From Tessaracoccus antarcticus (GTDB taxonomy: Bacteria > Actinomycetota > Actinomycetes > Propionibacteriales > Propionibacteriaceae), in contig NZ_REFW01000003.1 of NCBI RefSeq assembly GCF_003688855.1, positions 333,018-397,017 on the forward strand: DNA of 64,000 bases, read 5' to 3'. The first letter of the stretch is position 1. Each line of letters begins with the position of its first letter. Of the stretch, positions 18,931 through 29,518 are shown one piece after another. A model generated the notes under the pieces. That model was not told where the DNA came from. It did not search any database and saw only the letters and a program-made list of their open reading frames with translations. A program made the position numbers and the translations under genes.

Positions 18931-19205
18931 CCACAGCCCGCATCACCGTCGACCGTGACTTCCTCGTCGGTCCGGTCCCACCCCGCCTCTTCGGCTCCTT
19001 CGTTGGGCACATGGGGTGCTGCGTCTGCACCGGCATCTATGAACACGGCCATCCGGAGGCCGACGAGCACGGCTTCCGTCGCGACGTCCTCGAACAGCCC
19101 GTCGGCCTTGTCGCGCTTCCCGTCGCGATCGACGGACCCTCCGTGATGCGGATGCCTCCCGCGCTCTCGTGGGCAGCCGTCGAACCGGAGGTCACCACGG
19201 CATGA
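18927..19205 (+). pseudogene. Internally deleted GH51 alpha-L-arabinofuranosidase relic
   Basis: A 92-residue open frame. Residues about 11-52 (LVGPVPPRLFGSF... through GFRRDVLE) match the extreme N-terminus of GH51 arabinofuranosidases, and residues about 70-87 (VMRMPPALSWAAVE) match the extreme C-terminus. The roughly 400 residues between, including the whole catalytic barrel core, are missing, yet the frame is kept. The conserved FVEH and GRCVY stretches read FVGH and GCCVC, which also suggests decay. Both ends keep ATGA overlaps, with the GH38-like stop and the sulfatase start, so its translation may still couple these genes. No enzyme activity is expected. Confidence 0.8.
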
Positions 19206-20632
19206 CCGGTGAGTCAGGACTGCCACAGCCCCCCAGCATGTTGATCCTCTACACCGATCAGTGGCGCTGGGATGCGTTGGGGTGCCTCGGCTCACCCGCC
19301 CTCACGCCGGTCCTCGACGCCCTGGCCGCGGACGGCGTGCACTTCGACCACGCCGTCGCACAGTCCCCGGTGTGCATGCCGAGCCGGGCGTCGCTGCTCA
19401 CCGGTCGCTACCCCTCCGACCTCGGCATCACCCACATGGGGGTGCCCGTGCCTCCCGAGACCGAGACGATCGCCACCGTGCTCGGCCGCCGCGGATACTC
19501 CACGGCCAACATCGGAAAGCTGCACTTCCAGCCGCACGCCAACCGGGACCACGCAAGCCCCCACCCGTCCTACGGGTTCGACGAGTTGGTGCTCTCCGAC
19601 GAGCCGGGTGTCTACGAGGACGACTACCGCGCCTGGGTCCGCACCCAGGACCCCGCAGCGTTGGAGGGTCTCAGTCCTGGCCTCCCTCCGGCCGCAAGGA
19701 CATGGCAGGAAACCTTCGGGGAACACGACGGCATCCACGGCGCGGACCAGGCCCCCCGCAGCGACTTCGACGCAGTCCACGAGTTCCCGTACCCTCCGCA
19801 ACTCACGCACACCGCATGGGTGGCCACCCGCACCATCGACCACCTCGCCGCCCTGGTCCCGGGCCAGCCGGCCCTCACCATCGCAAGCTTCTTCTCACCC
19901 CACGCGCCGTTCAACGTGCCGGCGTCCTACCTCGATCTGTACGACCGCGACCGGTTGCCGCTGCCCGACCTCTCCGCCGCCGAGCGCACCGGGCAGGACG
20001 CCGAGGGGCCCAGCGACGAGCAGATCCGGATGGTCCGTCACGGCTACTACGCGGCCATCAGCGAGGTCGACCACCACATCGGCCGGATCCTGGCCCACCT
20101 CGAGGACGCGGGGCGGGCGAACAACACCATCGTGGTGTTCGTCTCCGACCACGGCGAATGGCTCGGGGACCACCTCCGGTTCTCCAAGGGGTACCCCGCA
20201 GACGACCCGGTATCCCGCGTGCCCCTCATCATCCGCTGGCCCGACGGGGTGGTCTCCCCCGGCCGCCGGGTCACCGACATCGTCGAGCTCATCGACCTTC
20301 TGCCGACGTTGCTGGAGGCCTCGGCCGTTCCGGTACCCCGCACGCTGCAGGGGCACTCGCTGCTCCCGGCCCTGCGCGACGAGGTGCTGAACCGCCCCGC
20401 CATCGCCGTCACCGAGCACGCCGGCTGGCGCTCGGTCCGCACGCCGCGCTACCGCTACCTCATCCACGCCGACGGCACCGAATGCCTCTGGGACCTCGTC
20501 TCCGATCCCGGTGGCCACGTCGACGTCGCGGCGGACCCTGACCACGCCGACACGCTGGCGGAGCACCGGCGGCTGCTGCTGCAGCGGTTGCTGGAATCCG
20601 AGCGGCCACTCCCCCGCACCTGGCCCTACTGA
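19202..20632 (+). CDS. Type I sulfatase (formylglycine-dependent)
   Basis: Sulfate-ester hydrolase of the alkaline-phosphatase superfamily, 476 residues. The sulfatase signature CMPSRASLLTGRY starts at Cys58, the residue converted to formylglycine; ILYTDQWRWDALG at the N-terminus and VFVSDHGEWLGDH supply metal ligands. The start at 19202 overlaps the previous stop (ATGA). No signal peptide is visible, so it would act in the cytoplasm and need a formylglycine-generating enzyme or anaerobic maturase encoded elsewhere. Location among mannosidases suggests removal of sulfate from imported glycans; the substrate is unknown. Its 3' end overlaps the convergent GH92 gene by seven bases. Confidence 0.9.
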   Translation: MTGESGLPQPPSMLILYTDQWRWDALGCLGSPALTPVLDALAADGVHFDHAVAQSPVCMPSRASLLTGRYPSDLGITHMGVPVPPETETIATVLGRRGYSTANIGKLHFQPHANRDHASPHPSYGFDELVLSDEPGVYEDDYRAWVRTQDPAALEGLSPGLPPAARTWQETFGEHDGIHGADQAPRSDFDAVHEFPYPPQLTHTAWVATRTIDHLAALVPGQPALTIASFFSPHAPFNVPASYLDLYDRDRLPLPDLSAAERTGQDAEGPSDEQIRMVRHGYYAAISEVDHHIGRILAHLEDAGRANNTIVVFVSDHGEWLGDHLRFSKGYPADDPVSRVPLIIRWPDGVVSPGRRVTDIVELIDLLPTLLEASAVPVPRTLQGHSLLPALRDEVLNRPAIAVTEHAGWRSVRTPRYRYLIHADGTECLWDLVSDPGGHVDVAADPDHADTLAEHRRLLLQRLLESERPLPRTWPY

Positions 20633-23600
20633 GCCGCCACGTCGTCGAGGGCGAAGAGCTCAATCTGGGACAGAGCCACGGGTGACATCGCGCAGACGCG
20701 CACCGCCTGCCAGAGCCCGGTCGCGCCGAGCCGGAACGGGGTCGTCCGATGTGGGAGCAACGCCTCGTCGTGCGTGGTTCGCACCGTGGTGAACGTCTCT
20801 CCGTCGACGCTGACCTCCCACACCAGGGAGCCGACGGCGGCGGGCCCTGCAGCCGTCAGCGTCACGTCCGTCACGCCCACGGGCTCGTCGAAGAACCACC
20901 CCACCCACTGCCCCGGCGTCAGGGAAACCCCGGCGAGTGCCTCGTCGTCGAAGAGCGCGCTGGCTGCGATACCGGGATCGGAAGCGATCGCCCCAGCGCG
21001 AGAGCCCGTCAGGTCAGGGTGGTGGGCCCGGGGCGCGGACAGGTCTGAGCCCATTCCCACGGGATTCTCGTCCTCGTGGGCGAAGGTCAGCTCCAGCAGC
21101 GCATCCCCTTGCAGGGCATCCACAGGCAGCCAGCACCGGGACAGCGCGACGCCGTTGAGTCGAGCGCCAACCAGCACACGCGCACCTTGTCGCGATCGTG
21201 TCGAGCGGATCCGCAGCCGCTGTCCGCCGTCCCGGTGCACCTCGACGTCATCGAGCAGAGGGCATCCGATCAACAACTCGCCCGAGGCAAGCTCCACGGG
21301 GTACAGGCCCAGTGCGGCCCACAGCCACCAGGCGCTCATCTCGCCGTTGTCCTCGTCGCCGGGGAAACCCTGGGCGATCATGCTGCCGGCGAACAACCGC
21401 GCGGCCAGTGAATGCGCCGTCGCGCCCGCCCGCCAGGGCTGGTCGGTGAACGCGTACATGTAGGGGATGTGGTGGGCGGGCTGGTTCGAGATGGCGCACT
21501 GGCCGGAGCGCTGGGCCCGGGCCTCTCTCTGTTCGTGGATCACCGTCCCGTAGCTGCCGGCGAACCGTTGGTCCGCTGTTTCCGGTTCCGTGAACAGGGC
21601 GTCCAGGTGCGTGCGCAACCCGGCAGGTCCGCCGTACAGTGCCGCCAGTCCCGCACCATCGTGGACTGCGGTGACCGACATGCCCCACCCGTTGGTCTCC
21701 ACGTTGTCGCCACCCCATGTGCGTGGGTCGAAGTCCTCGTCGGGAAACGACCCATCAGCCAGTCGCCCCCGGAAGAACCCGTGCCCGGGATCGAAGAGAG
21801 TTCTGTACGCCAGCGACCGGTTGCGGAAATAGCGGGCGAAGGCTTCGAGGCGCGGATCGTCCGTCTGCTCCGCGAGACGCCCTGCCAGGCGCCCGAGGCC
21901 TGCGTCGCTGATGGCATTTTCCAGGCTCCAGCTCATCCCTTCATGAACGTCACGGGACACGAAGCCGGTGAACCGGGCGGTCCCGATACCACTTCGACCC
22001 CGGTCCGGGTGCGGCGCCGGTTCACACGCGTTGCGCCAACCGCTCTCGAGGGCGGTGCCTGCATCGAGTCCGACACCCCACCGCTGGGCGTCCGCGAAGA
22101 TCTGGTCGCTGGAGGTACCCACCATGCAGTCCTCGTACCCCGGTGCGCTCCATCGCGCCATCCATCCACCTCGCCGGTACTGCTCAAGGATTCCGTCGAC
22201 CAGACGGCCCGTCAGGGGTGCATCCAACAACGCCAGAGCGGACCACACGGTGCGGTAGGTGTCCCAGTAGCCGTTGTTGACCACGAGGTCGCCGTCGCAC
22301 ACCGGCGCACCCGTCACCTGCGAGGTGTGAACTCCAGCCGGCACCATGGGGTCCGCGAACCGCCACACGGGTACCTCGGAGGTAGCGAGGTTCTCCGCGG
22401 AGGTGTTCGGATACAGGTGCAGCCGGTAGAGCGAGTGGGCAAGAATCGCGCGGCGCTCCTCGTCAGCCAACCCCCGGTGTGCGTACTCCCCCGGGGCCAG
22501 GGGCGGCACGACGACCCGATGCAGCAGCTTGTCCCATTCGTCTCGCGCCCGCCCGGCCAGTTCGTCCCAGCTGACATCGTCAGCCGCCTCGAGTGCCAGG
22601 GAGTGCCGGGCCTGCTCCGTCGAGAGGTAGGAGATGGCGACACGCACCTCAACGGCGCCGACGCCCGCGACGAACCCCGCCACATTGCCGTGGCCCGCAT
22701 CGTCCAGATGACCGTGACCCGTCACCGGTGTGAGTACCCGTCCGGCGAAGAAGGTGCGCGGCTGGTTGCCCTGCTCGGGTGCTTCCGGCACCCATCCCTC
22801 GAAGCGGTCCGGGGCGGTGAATCGGAGCTGACCGGTGTCCTCCATCTGGTCGATCACGAACCCCACGACCGCCCGGTCGTCGACACCGACAACCCGGAAG
22901 GCGGCCGCGTGGCTGGTGGCGGTCACCTGGACAGCGAGCCCGCCGTCCAGCTCCGACGACCACCGGTGTGGCGCGGCGACCTCCGTACCGTCCACCATCC
23001 ACCGCCGACGCCCATCCCTGGTGGACACTGGTCGCCCGCCCCACGGCATGAGTTGTACGACACCCCGGTCATCCATCCATGGGCTCGGCTGGTGCGAGAA
23101 CTGGACGGCCTCCAGCCGGCGTCCGTCCGGGTCGTCGTGGACGAACGGCCTGTACGGCCAGCGGGAGTCGGATGCGTCAGTGGCGGGCGTGATGAAAGTG
23201 AAACCGTGGGGCACCGCCACCAGTGGCAGCGTGTTGCCCCGTGAGAAGCGGTCGCCGGAGTGGGTGCCGCGTCGCGTGTCGACATGCTCGGCAGGGCTTG
23301 GTGACTCCGGCCGGACCCACTCCCGCACAACAACCTCGACGACACCGCTCACGAGCCCGAGGTCGTGGTCTCGCAGCGACGACGAGCCGAGGACCACCTC
23401 CACCACGCCGGACTCGCCCTCGCGCGGTGCCAGGGAGACACTGTTGGCGTTCCACTGCTCCGGCATGCTCCACCGTGCCGCGAACTGGTCGTCGGCGGTG
23501 AGGGCAAAATCGTAGCGGTCACGCACCTGAGGGTCGTCGCTGAGCCGGGTGCCATCGGCAAAGCGCACGTCGACGGTGACTGCGAGAGCCGCCCAGGGGG

Positions 23601-23814
23601 CGTGGACGGCGGCGGGGCCGTCGGCGTAGAACGCCCAGTCGATGACGGTTCCGGGTGCGGCTTCCACGGCACCGTTGGGCAGGTCGAGGCGCAGCAGGCC
23701 CCCCGCCGGATCAAACTCGTAGCGATGGACGCGGCCGCCGAGGCACCCAGCCCGTGGCCGGGACGACGGAGGATCCTGTGGGCCGAGTGCTGGCTGGAGT
23801 GTCACGGGGTTCAT
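20626..23814 (-). CDS. GH92 alpha-mannosidase
   Basis: Calcium-dependent exo-alpha-mannosidase family GH92, 1062 residues from the ATG at 23814, which follows AGGAAGAGG. Two further upstream in-frame starts have no ribosome-binding site. The family hallmark GDEDNGEMSAWWLWAALGLY lies in the (alpha/alpha)6 barrel region, with MVGTSSDQIFADA and SNQPAHHIPYMYAFT as other typical GH92 stretches. The last ~130 residues (GWFFDEPVGVTDVTL... ) look like an F5/8-type C (CBM32-like) sandwich. No signal peptide is seen, so it probably acts in the cytoplasm on alpha-mannosides, as found in fungal mannan or high-mannose N-glycans. Linkage specificity (alpha-1,2, -1,3, -1,4 or -1,6) cannot be assigned. Confidence 0.92.
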   Translation of the reverse strand: MNPVTLQPALGPQDPPSSRPRAGCLGGRVHRYEFDPAGGLLRLDLPNGAVEAAPGTVIDWAFYADGPAAVHAPWAALAVTVDVRFADGTRLSDDPQVRDRYDFALTADDQFAARWSMPEQWNANSVSLAPREGESGVVEVVLGSSSLRDHDLGLVSGVVEVVVREWVRPESPSPAEHVDTRRGTHSGDRFSRGNTLPLVAVPHGFTFITPATDASDSRWPYRPFVHDDPDGRRLEAVQFSHQPSPWMDDRGVVQLMPWGGRPVSTRDGRRRWMVDGTEVAAPHRWSSELDGGLAVQVTATSHAAAFRVVGVDDRAVVGFVIDQMEDTGQLRFTAPDRFEGWVPEAPEQGNQPRTFFAGRVLTPVTGHGHLDDAGHGNVAGFVAGVGAVEVRVAISYLSTEQARHSLALEAADDVSWDELAGRARDEWDKLLHRVVVPPLAPGEYAHRGLADEERRAILAHSLYRLHLYPNTSAENLATSEVPVWRFADPMVPAGVHTSQVTGAPVCDGDLVVNNGYWDTYRTVWSALALLDAPLTGRLVDGILEQYRRGGWMARWSAPGYEDCMVGTSSDQIFADAQRWGVGLDAGTALESGWRNACEPAPHPDRGRSGIGTARFTGFVSRDVHEGMSWSLENAISDAGLGRLAGRLAEQTDDPRLEAFARYFRNRSLAYRTLFDPGHGFFRGRLADGSFPDEDFDPRTWGGDNVETNGWGMSVTAVHDGAGLAALYGGPAGLRTHLDALFTEPETADQRFAGSYGTVIHEQREARAQRSGQCAISNQPAHHIPYMYAFTDQPWRAGATAHSLAARLFAGSMIAQGFPGDEDNGEMSAWWLWAALGLYPVELASGELLIGCPLLDDVEVHRDGGQRLRIRSTRSRQGARVLVGARLNGVALSRCWLPVDALQGDALLELTFAHEDENPVGMGSDLSAPRAHHPDLTGSRAGAIASDPGIAASALFDDEALAGVSLTPGQWVGWFFDEPVGVTDVTLTAAGPAAVGSLVWEVSVDGETFTTVRTTHDEALLPHRTTPFRLGATGLWQAVRVCAMSPVALSQIELFALDDVAAQ

Positions 23815-24219
23815 CCTCTTCCTGGGCTCTGGCCCAGCGGGTGGGGGCGCGTCGATCATTGAAGCAGAGTGGGTACCAGCTCGAGTGCCAGCAGACACCT
23901 GGCGCAGCGACTACCGGCCGGGTCCGCGTCGATCTGCGGATGCAGGTAGCTGGTCATGGCGCCCTCAGACCGGAGGCCGCCGGAAACCCCGGTTGGAGTG
24001 AAGGGGTCTCGCGCGGTACGGTCGAACTTAGTTCGTTAACGTATCGTAGCTGCTGGGGCGTCTGCGGTTCTGGGTTCACTGCGTTCCCGGATGGGTGGAA
24101 AGCGGTCAACCCGCACCCTCGTTCAGCAGCGGGAGTCATCGCCACGCCCCCAAGGGACCCACCCCACATGCGCAGGGCCGTCGCGGCGCGCGCGTGGAAT
24201 CGTCAGGAAGTCGCTCACC
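23815..24219. other. Divergent intergenic region GH92 / ABC exporter
   Basis: This 405-bp region has no convincing gene. At 24024-24041 two palindromes abut: GAACTTAGTTC and CGTTAACG, an AT-rich island in GC-rich surroundings that resembles the AACTT/AAGTT dyads of the mannan locus. It may control GH92, the exporter, or both. Confidence 0.5.
24024..24041. promoter_or_regulatory. Paired palindromes, candidate operator
   Basis: GAACTTAGTTC (24024-24034) shares its last base with CGTTAACG (24034-24041). It lies about 210 bp before GH92 and 180 bp before the exporter. Confidence 0.45.
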
Positions 24220-25977
24220 ATGTCACCACCACTGCTCGAGGACACCTACCAGGGGGACCGACCCCTGCGAACCCTCGTTGCACTTTTTGCCGGCCAACGG
24301 GGAAGGCTCGCCATCGGCGCGCTCGCCTTCGTCATCAAACACTCACCCGTCTGGGTCATGCCGGTGCTCACCGCTGACGTCATCGACATCGTCGTCCAGC
24401 ACCGACCACTGTCCGAGCTGTGGCTGGCCGCAGGCTTCATGGGCGTACTCGTGGCCGTGAACCTGCCGCTGTCGCAGGTCTTCATCCGAGCGCTGTCCAA
24501 GTCCGTGCGCACGGTGGAGACCGACCTCCGCATGGCCCTGGCTCGGCGTCTGCAGGAACTTTCGATCGGCTACCACCGCCGGATCAGTCCGGGCGTGCTG
24601 CAGGCCAAGATCGTTCGCGACGTCGAGAACGTGGTGGAGGGCACCCGGCAGAGCATCGACACCGGTCTCGCCGCCATCACGACCCTGATCGGCGCCATCG
24701 TCATCACCGCCATACGGGTCCCCGAGTTCCTCATCGTGTTCGCGCTCGCGGTGCCGGCCTCGGCTGCACTCATCGTGGCCATGCGAACACGCATGACGGC
24801 CCGCAACCGGGCTTTCCGCACCCAGGTGGAGCAGATGTCCGCCCGTGTCAGCGAGATGACCCACCTCGTGCCGATCACCCGGGCCCACGCGCTCGAGGCC
24901 GACGAACTGGCCCGCGTGGACCAGTCGCTGCTGGGCGTCCGCGAGGCCGGCATCCGCCTGGACGTCGTCAACGGTCGCTTCGGCGCACTCTCATGGGTCG
25001 TGTTCCAGCTCTTGTCAGTGCTCTGCCTCGTCGGAGCCGCCTGGGTGGCATGGACCGGTACCTTCGACGTGTCAGCCGGTGACGTCGTCATGCTGTCGAG
25101 CTACTTCATGTCACTCACGGGCTCCGTCACGGCGCTACTCTCACTGGCCCCAATCATCGCCAAGGGGCTTGAGTCCGTGCGCTCGATGGGCGAGGTGCTC
25201 ACGGAACCAGATATCGAGCGGAACGCCGGCAAGGCCGACGCCGGCGCGGTCCGAGGCTCCTTCAGCTTCGAGGACGTCACCTTCGCGTACTCGGATGCCC
25301 CCGACGAGCATGCCATCTCAGGGCTCAACCTCGAGGTGCGACCCGGTGAGACCATCGCCTTCGTGGGGCCCTCCGGCTCCGGCAAGTCGACGGTGCTGAA
25401 CATGGTGATCGGCTTCCTCACACCGGTACGCGGTCGCATCCTTCTTGATGGTCGCGACATGGGGGAACTCGACCTGCGCACCTACCGCCGTCACCTCGCG
25501 GTCGTCCCGCAGGAGTCCTTCCTGTTCGAGGGTTCCGTGCGGGCGAACGTCACCTACGGCAACGACGACCTGAGCGACGATACGGTCCGTGAGGCGCTCC
25601 GGGACGCCAACGCCCTCGATTTCGTCGAGCAGATGGGTGGGCTCGAGGCGGTGATCGGTGAGCGCGGCGCCCGACTCTCAGGCGGTCAGCGACAGCGTCT
25701 GGCCATTGCGCGGGCTCTCATCCGTGACCCACGGGTGCTGGTTCTCGATGAGGCCACATCGGCGCTCGACACAGCCTCCGAACGCCTCGTGCAGGAGGCG
25801 TTGGCCCGTCTCATGGAGGGCAGGACCACCTTCGTCGTTGCCCACCGACTCACCACCATCCAGGGGGCCGACCGCATCGTCGTCATGCAGGACGGCCGTC
25901 TCGTGGAACAGGGCACCCACGAGGACCTCCTGGCGGGGCGCGGCGCCTACAGCCAGCTTCAGGGGCTCAGCACCTGA
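24220..25977 (+). CDS. ABC exporter half-transporter (membrane domain plus ATPase)
   Basis: A 585-residue fused exporter that would work as a homodimer. The ATG at 24220 follows AGGAAG with nine bases between. A six-helix membrane domain covers about residues 15-320. The ATPase domain shows Walker A GPSGSGKST near 386, Q-loop VVPQESF, signature LSGGQRQRLAIARAL, Walker B VLVLDEATSALD and H-loop FVVAHRL. The substrate is unknown; this group includes lipid, drug and peptide exporters. It lies next to the mannan locus but does not look like the missing ATPase of the sugar importer, because it carries its own membrane domain. Confidence 0.92.
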   Translation: MSPPLLEDTYQGDRPLRTLVALFAGQRGRLAIGALAFVIKHSPVWVMPVLTADVIDIVVQHRPLSELWLAAGFMGVLVAVNLPLSQVFIRALSKSVRTVETDLRMALARRLQELSIGYHRRISPGVLQAKIVRDVENVVEGTRQSIDTGLAAITTLIGAIVITAIRVPEFLIVFALAVPASAALIVAMRTRMTARNRAFRTQVEQMSARVSEMTHLVPITRAHALEADELARVDQSLLGVREAGIRLDVVNGRFGALSWVVFQLLSVLCLVGAAWVAWTGTFDVSAGDVVMLSSYFMSLTGSVTALLSLAPIIAKGLESVRSMGEVLTEPDIERNAGKADAGAVRGSFSFEDVTFAYSDAPDEHAISGLNLEVRPGETIAFVGPSGSGKSTVLNMVIGFLTPVRGRILLDGRDMGELDLRTYRRHLAVVPQESFLFEGSVRANVTYGNDDLSDDTVREALRDANALDFVEQMGGLEAVIGERGARLSGGQRQRLAIARALIRDPRVLVLDEATSALDTASERLVQEALARLMEGRTTFVVAHRLTTIQGADRIVVMQDGRLVEQGTHEDLLAGRGAYSQLQGLST

Positions 25978-26002
25978 CACCCCCGCGTACCCGAGGGACA
26001 GG

Positions 26003-26050
26003 CGAAGGCCCCGACGCAGTGCTCGTGGTCACGATGCGTCGGGGCCTTCG
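26003..26050. terminator. Bidirectional terminator, exporter / ilvC
   Basis: A perfect 16-bp stem (26003-26018 with 26035-26050) and a 16-base loop lie between the convergent exporter and ilvC genes. Confidence 0.85.
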
Positions 26051-26064
26051 TCGGTGGTGGAGGG

Positions 26065-27111
<1,047 letters not shown>

Positions 27112-27167
27112 TCATTGGGATGGGAGCCCCCGTCTGGGGGTCCACGGGGGGGCTCGCCCCCCGCACG

Positions 27168-27674
27168 TTACTTGGACTTGTGCTCGGCCAGCGTCTTCGC
27201 GCCACGGCCCAGTGCCACCTGGCCAGACTGGACGAGTTCCTGGATGCCGTGGGAGGACAACATCTCCAACAGCGCGGCCAACTTCTCGCTGCTGCCCGTG
27301 GCCTCGATGGTGATGGACTCGGCCGACACGTCGACGGCCTTGCCGCGGAACAGGCTGACCACGTCGATGATCTGGCTGCGGGTGTGCACGTCGGCCTTCA
27401 CCTTGACGAGCACCATCTCGCGACGCACGGTGTTGGGGCCGAGCTCCAACACCTTGCGCACCTCGATGAGCTTGTTGAGCTGCTTGACGATCTGCTCCAG
27501 GGCAGCGCCGTCCTCAGCGTTGGCCACCACCGTCATGCGGCTGACTTCGGGCCGCTCGGTGGGGCCGACCGCCAGGGACTCGATGTTGAAGCCGCGGCGC
27601 GAGAACAATGCGGCGATGCGGGTGAGGACGCCCGGCCGGTTGGAGACCAGGACGCTCAGCGTGTGTGTACTCAC
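27168..27674 (-). CDS. ilvN: Acetolactate synthase small (regulatory) subunit
   Basis: Regulatory subunit that binds valine through its N-terminal ACT domain and activates the large subunit. It has 168 residues from the GTG at 27674, whose GTGA overlaps the ilvB stop. The ACT domain is seen at once ([21 protein letters not shown]), with the Gly-rich turn [13 protein letters not shown]; the C-terminal domain follows ([16 protein letters not shown]). An upstream GTG at 27692 would lie inside ilvB and is less likely. Confidence 0.96.
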   Translation of the reverse strand: MSTHTLSVLVSNRPGVLTRIAALFSRRGFNIESLAVGPTERPEVSRMTVVANAEDGAALEQIVKQLNKLIEVRKVLELGPNTVRREMVLVKVKADVHTRSQIIDVVSLFRGKAVDVSAESITIEATGSSEKLAALLEMLSSHGIQELVQSGQVALGRGAKTLAEHKSK

Positions 27675-29413
27675 AGGAGTTCGTCTTCCCACTCTGGGGC
27701 CATGTCGCGGGCCACTTGGATCTCATCGTTACTGGTGCCTGCCGACACCATCGGAAACACCATCGCGTCCTTGTGGACGACGAACTCCACCACGACGGGG
27801 CGGTCGTTGATCTCGAGCGCCCGCTTGATGGCGACCTCCATCTCCTCCTCGTTCGTTGCCTTCAGCCCGACGCAGCCCATGGCTTCCGCGAGCATCTGGA
27901 AATTGGGGATGGACTCGGTGTGCAGGTCGGTGTTGGAGTACCGCTCGTTGTAGAACAGGCTCTGCCACTGGCGCACCATTCCGAGGGCATGGTTGTTGAT
28001 CACGGCGATCTTGATGGGGATGTTGTTGAGCGCGCAGGTGACGAGTTCCTGGTTGGTCATCTGGAAACAACCATCACCATCGATGCCCCACACCGTGGTC
28101 TCCGGTGCCGCCACCTTGGCGCCCATGGCGGCAGGGACACAGAATCCCATGGTTCCGGCGCCGCCGGAGTTGAACCACTTGTTGGGCTGCTCGTGCGGCA
28201 GGTAGTGGGCGGACCACATCTGGTGCTGCCCGACGCCCGTCACAAAGATGGTGTCCGGGGGGCTCAGTTGCCCGATCCGCTGGATGACCTCCTGCGGCGA
28301 CAGGCGACCGTCGGGTGCCTCGTCCCAGTGGGGCTGGTACTTGGCACGCATGCCCTTCAGCATGGTGCGCCACGGATCGATGGCAGGCGGCTCGACGCCC
28401 GTCAGTTCCTCGTTGAGGAGCCGCATTGTCTCCTTGCAGTCGCCGACGATGGGGACATCCACGGCCCTGTTCTTCCCGATCTCCGCGGGGTCAATATCGG
28501 CGTGGATCACCTTGGCGAACGGGGCGAAACTGTCCAGCTTGCCCGTGACCCTGTCGTCGAAGCGGGTACCGATGGCGATGAGCAGGTCTGCCTTCTGCAG
28601 GGCACCGACGGCTGCGACCGTGCCGTGCATTCCGGGCATGCCCATGTTGAGCTCGTTGGAATCCGGCAGGACACCCCGCGCCATCAGCGTGGTGACGACG
28701 GGGATCTGGGTGCGCTCCACAAGTTCGGCCAATTCGGCGTGGGCACGGGCACTGATCACACCGCCACCGATGTAGAGGACCGGCTTGCGTGCCTCCATGA
28801 TCATCTTCGCGGCAGCACGGATCTGCTTGATGTGCGGCTTCGTGGTGGGCTTGTACCCGGGCAGGTCCAGTTCCTCGGGCCACACGAACGGTGCCGAACC
28901 GGACAGCGCGTCCTTGGCGATGTCCACCAGCACCGGGCCGGGCCGTCCCGTGGAGGCGATGTGGAATGCCTCCCGGATGGCCAGCGGGATGTCAGCCGTC
29001 CGCTTGATGAGGAAGCTGTGCTTGGTGATGGGCATCACGATGCCCCGGATGTCAGCCTCCTGGAAGGCATCGGTGCCGATGGAACTGGAGTTCACCTGCC
29101 CCGTGATGGCCACCATCGGCGTGGAGTCCATGTAGGCGTTGCCGATGGGGGTCACCAGGTTGGTGGCGCCCGGCCCGGAGGTGGCAATGCAGACGCCGAC
29201 CCGTCCGGTGGCCATCGCGTAGCCCTCGGCCGCGTGACCGGCCCCCTGCTCATGGCGGACCAGGATGTGGCGGATGCTGCTGTCGTAGAGCGGGTCGTAC
29301 GCCGGCAGGATGGCCCCGCCGGGGATGCCGAACATTACTTCGACACCGACGCGTTCGAGAGACTCAACAAGCGCCTGCGCACCTGTCAACAGCTGGTTGT
29401 CGATGTCCGACAT
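27671..29413 (-). CDS. ilvB: Acetolactate synthase large (catalytic) subunit
   Basis: Thiamine-diphosphate enzyme that condenses two pyruvates, or pyruvate and 2-oxobutyrate, as the first shared step to valine, leucine and isoleucine. It has 580 residues. The N-terminal domain shows [12 protein letters not shown] and the activating Glu in [14 protein letters not shown]. The C-terminal ThDP motif begins [15 protein letters not shown] and ends with the metal-binding Asn in [13 protein letters not shown]. The ATG at 29413 follows GGGAGAG. An attenuator leader precedes the gene. It is translationally coupled to ilvN. Confidence 0.97.
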   Translation of the reverse strand: MSDIDNQLLTGAQALVESLERVGVEVMFGIPGGAILPAYDPLYDSSIRHILVRHEQGAGHAAEGYAMATGRVGVCIATSGPGATNLVTPIGNAYMDSTPMVAITGQVNSSSIGTDAFQEADIRGIVMPITKHSFLIKRTADIPLAIREAFHIASTGRPGPVLVDIAKDALSGSAPFVWPEELDLPGYKPTTKPHIKQIRAAAKMIMEARKPVLYIGGGVISARAHAELAELVERTQIPVVTTLMARGVLPDSNELNMGMPGMHGTVAAVGALQKADLLIAIGTRFDDRVTGKLDSFAPFAKVIHADIDPAEIGKNRAVDVPIVGDCKETMRLLNEELTGVEPPAIDPWRTMLKGMRAKYQPHWDEAPDGRLSPQEVIQRIGQLSPPDTIFVTGVGQHQMWSAHYLPHEQPNKWFNSGGAGTMGFCVPAAMGAKVAAPETTVWGIDGDGCFQMTNQELVTCALNNIPIKIAVINNHALGMVRQWQSLFYNERYSNTDLHTESIPNFQMLAEAMGCVGLKATNEEEMEVAIKRALEINDRPVVVEFVVHKDAMVFPMVSAGTSNDEIQVARDMAPEWEDELL

Positions 29414-29453
29414 GGCTCTCCCTTCGGGTCATGGGTTGTGATCTCCGGCCAAC

Positions 29454-29487
29454 AAAAAACCCTCGGCGCCGGTATGGCACGCGAGGG
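29454..29487 (-). terminator. ilv attenuator (intrinsic terminator in the leader)
   Basis: On the minus strand CCCTCG-C-GTGCC, loop ATACC, GGCGC-CGAGGG, then six T residues (29454-29459), 40 bases before ilvB. A second hairpin (29488-29518, arms AGCGTTTCG and CGAAACGCT) lies between the leader peptide stop and this terminator and could act as pause or competing structure. Confidence 0.8.
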
Positions 29488-29518
29488 AGCGTTTCGCTGG
29501 AACAGTTCGCGAAACGCT

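Noticed and set aside
24220..25977. ABC exporter as the ATPase of the sugar importer
   Set aside because: It has its own membrane domain and exporter layout, so it cannot serve as a MalK-type ATPase.
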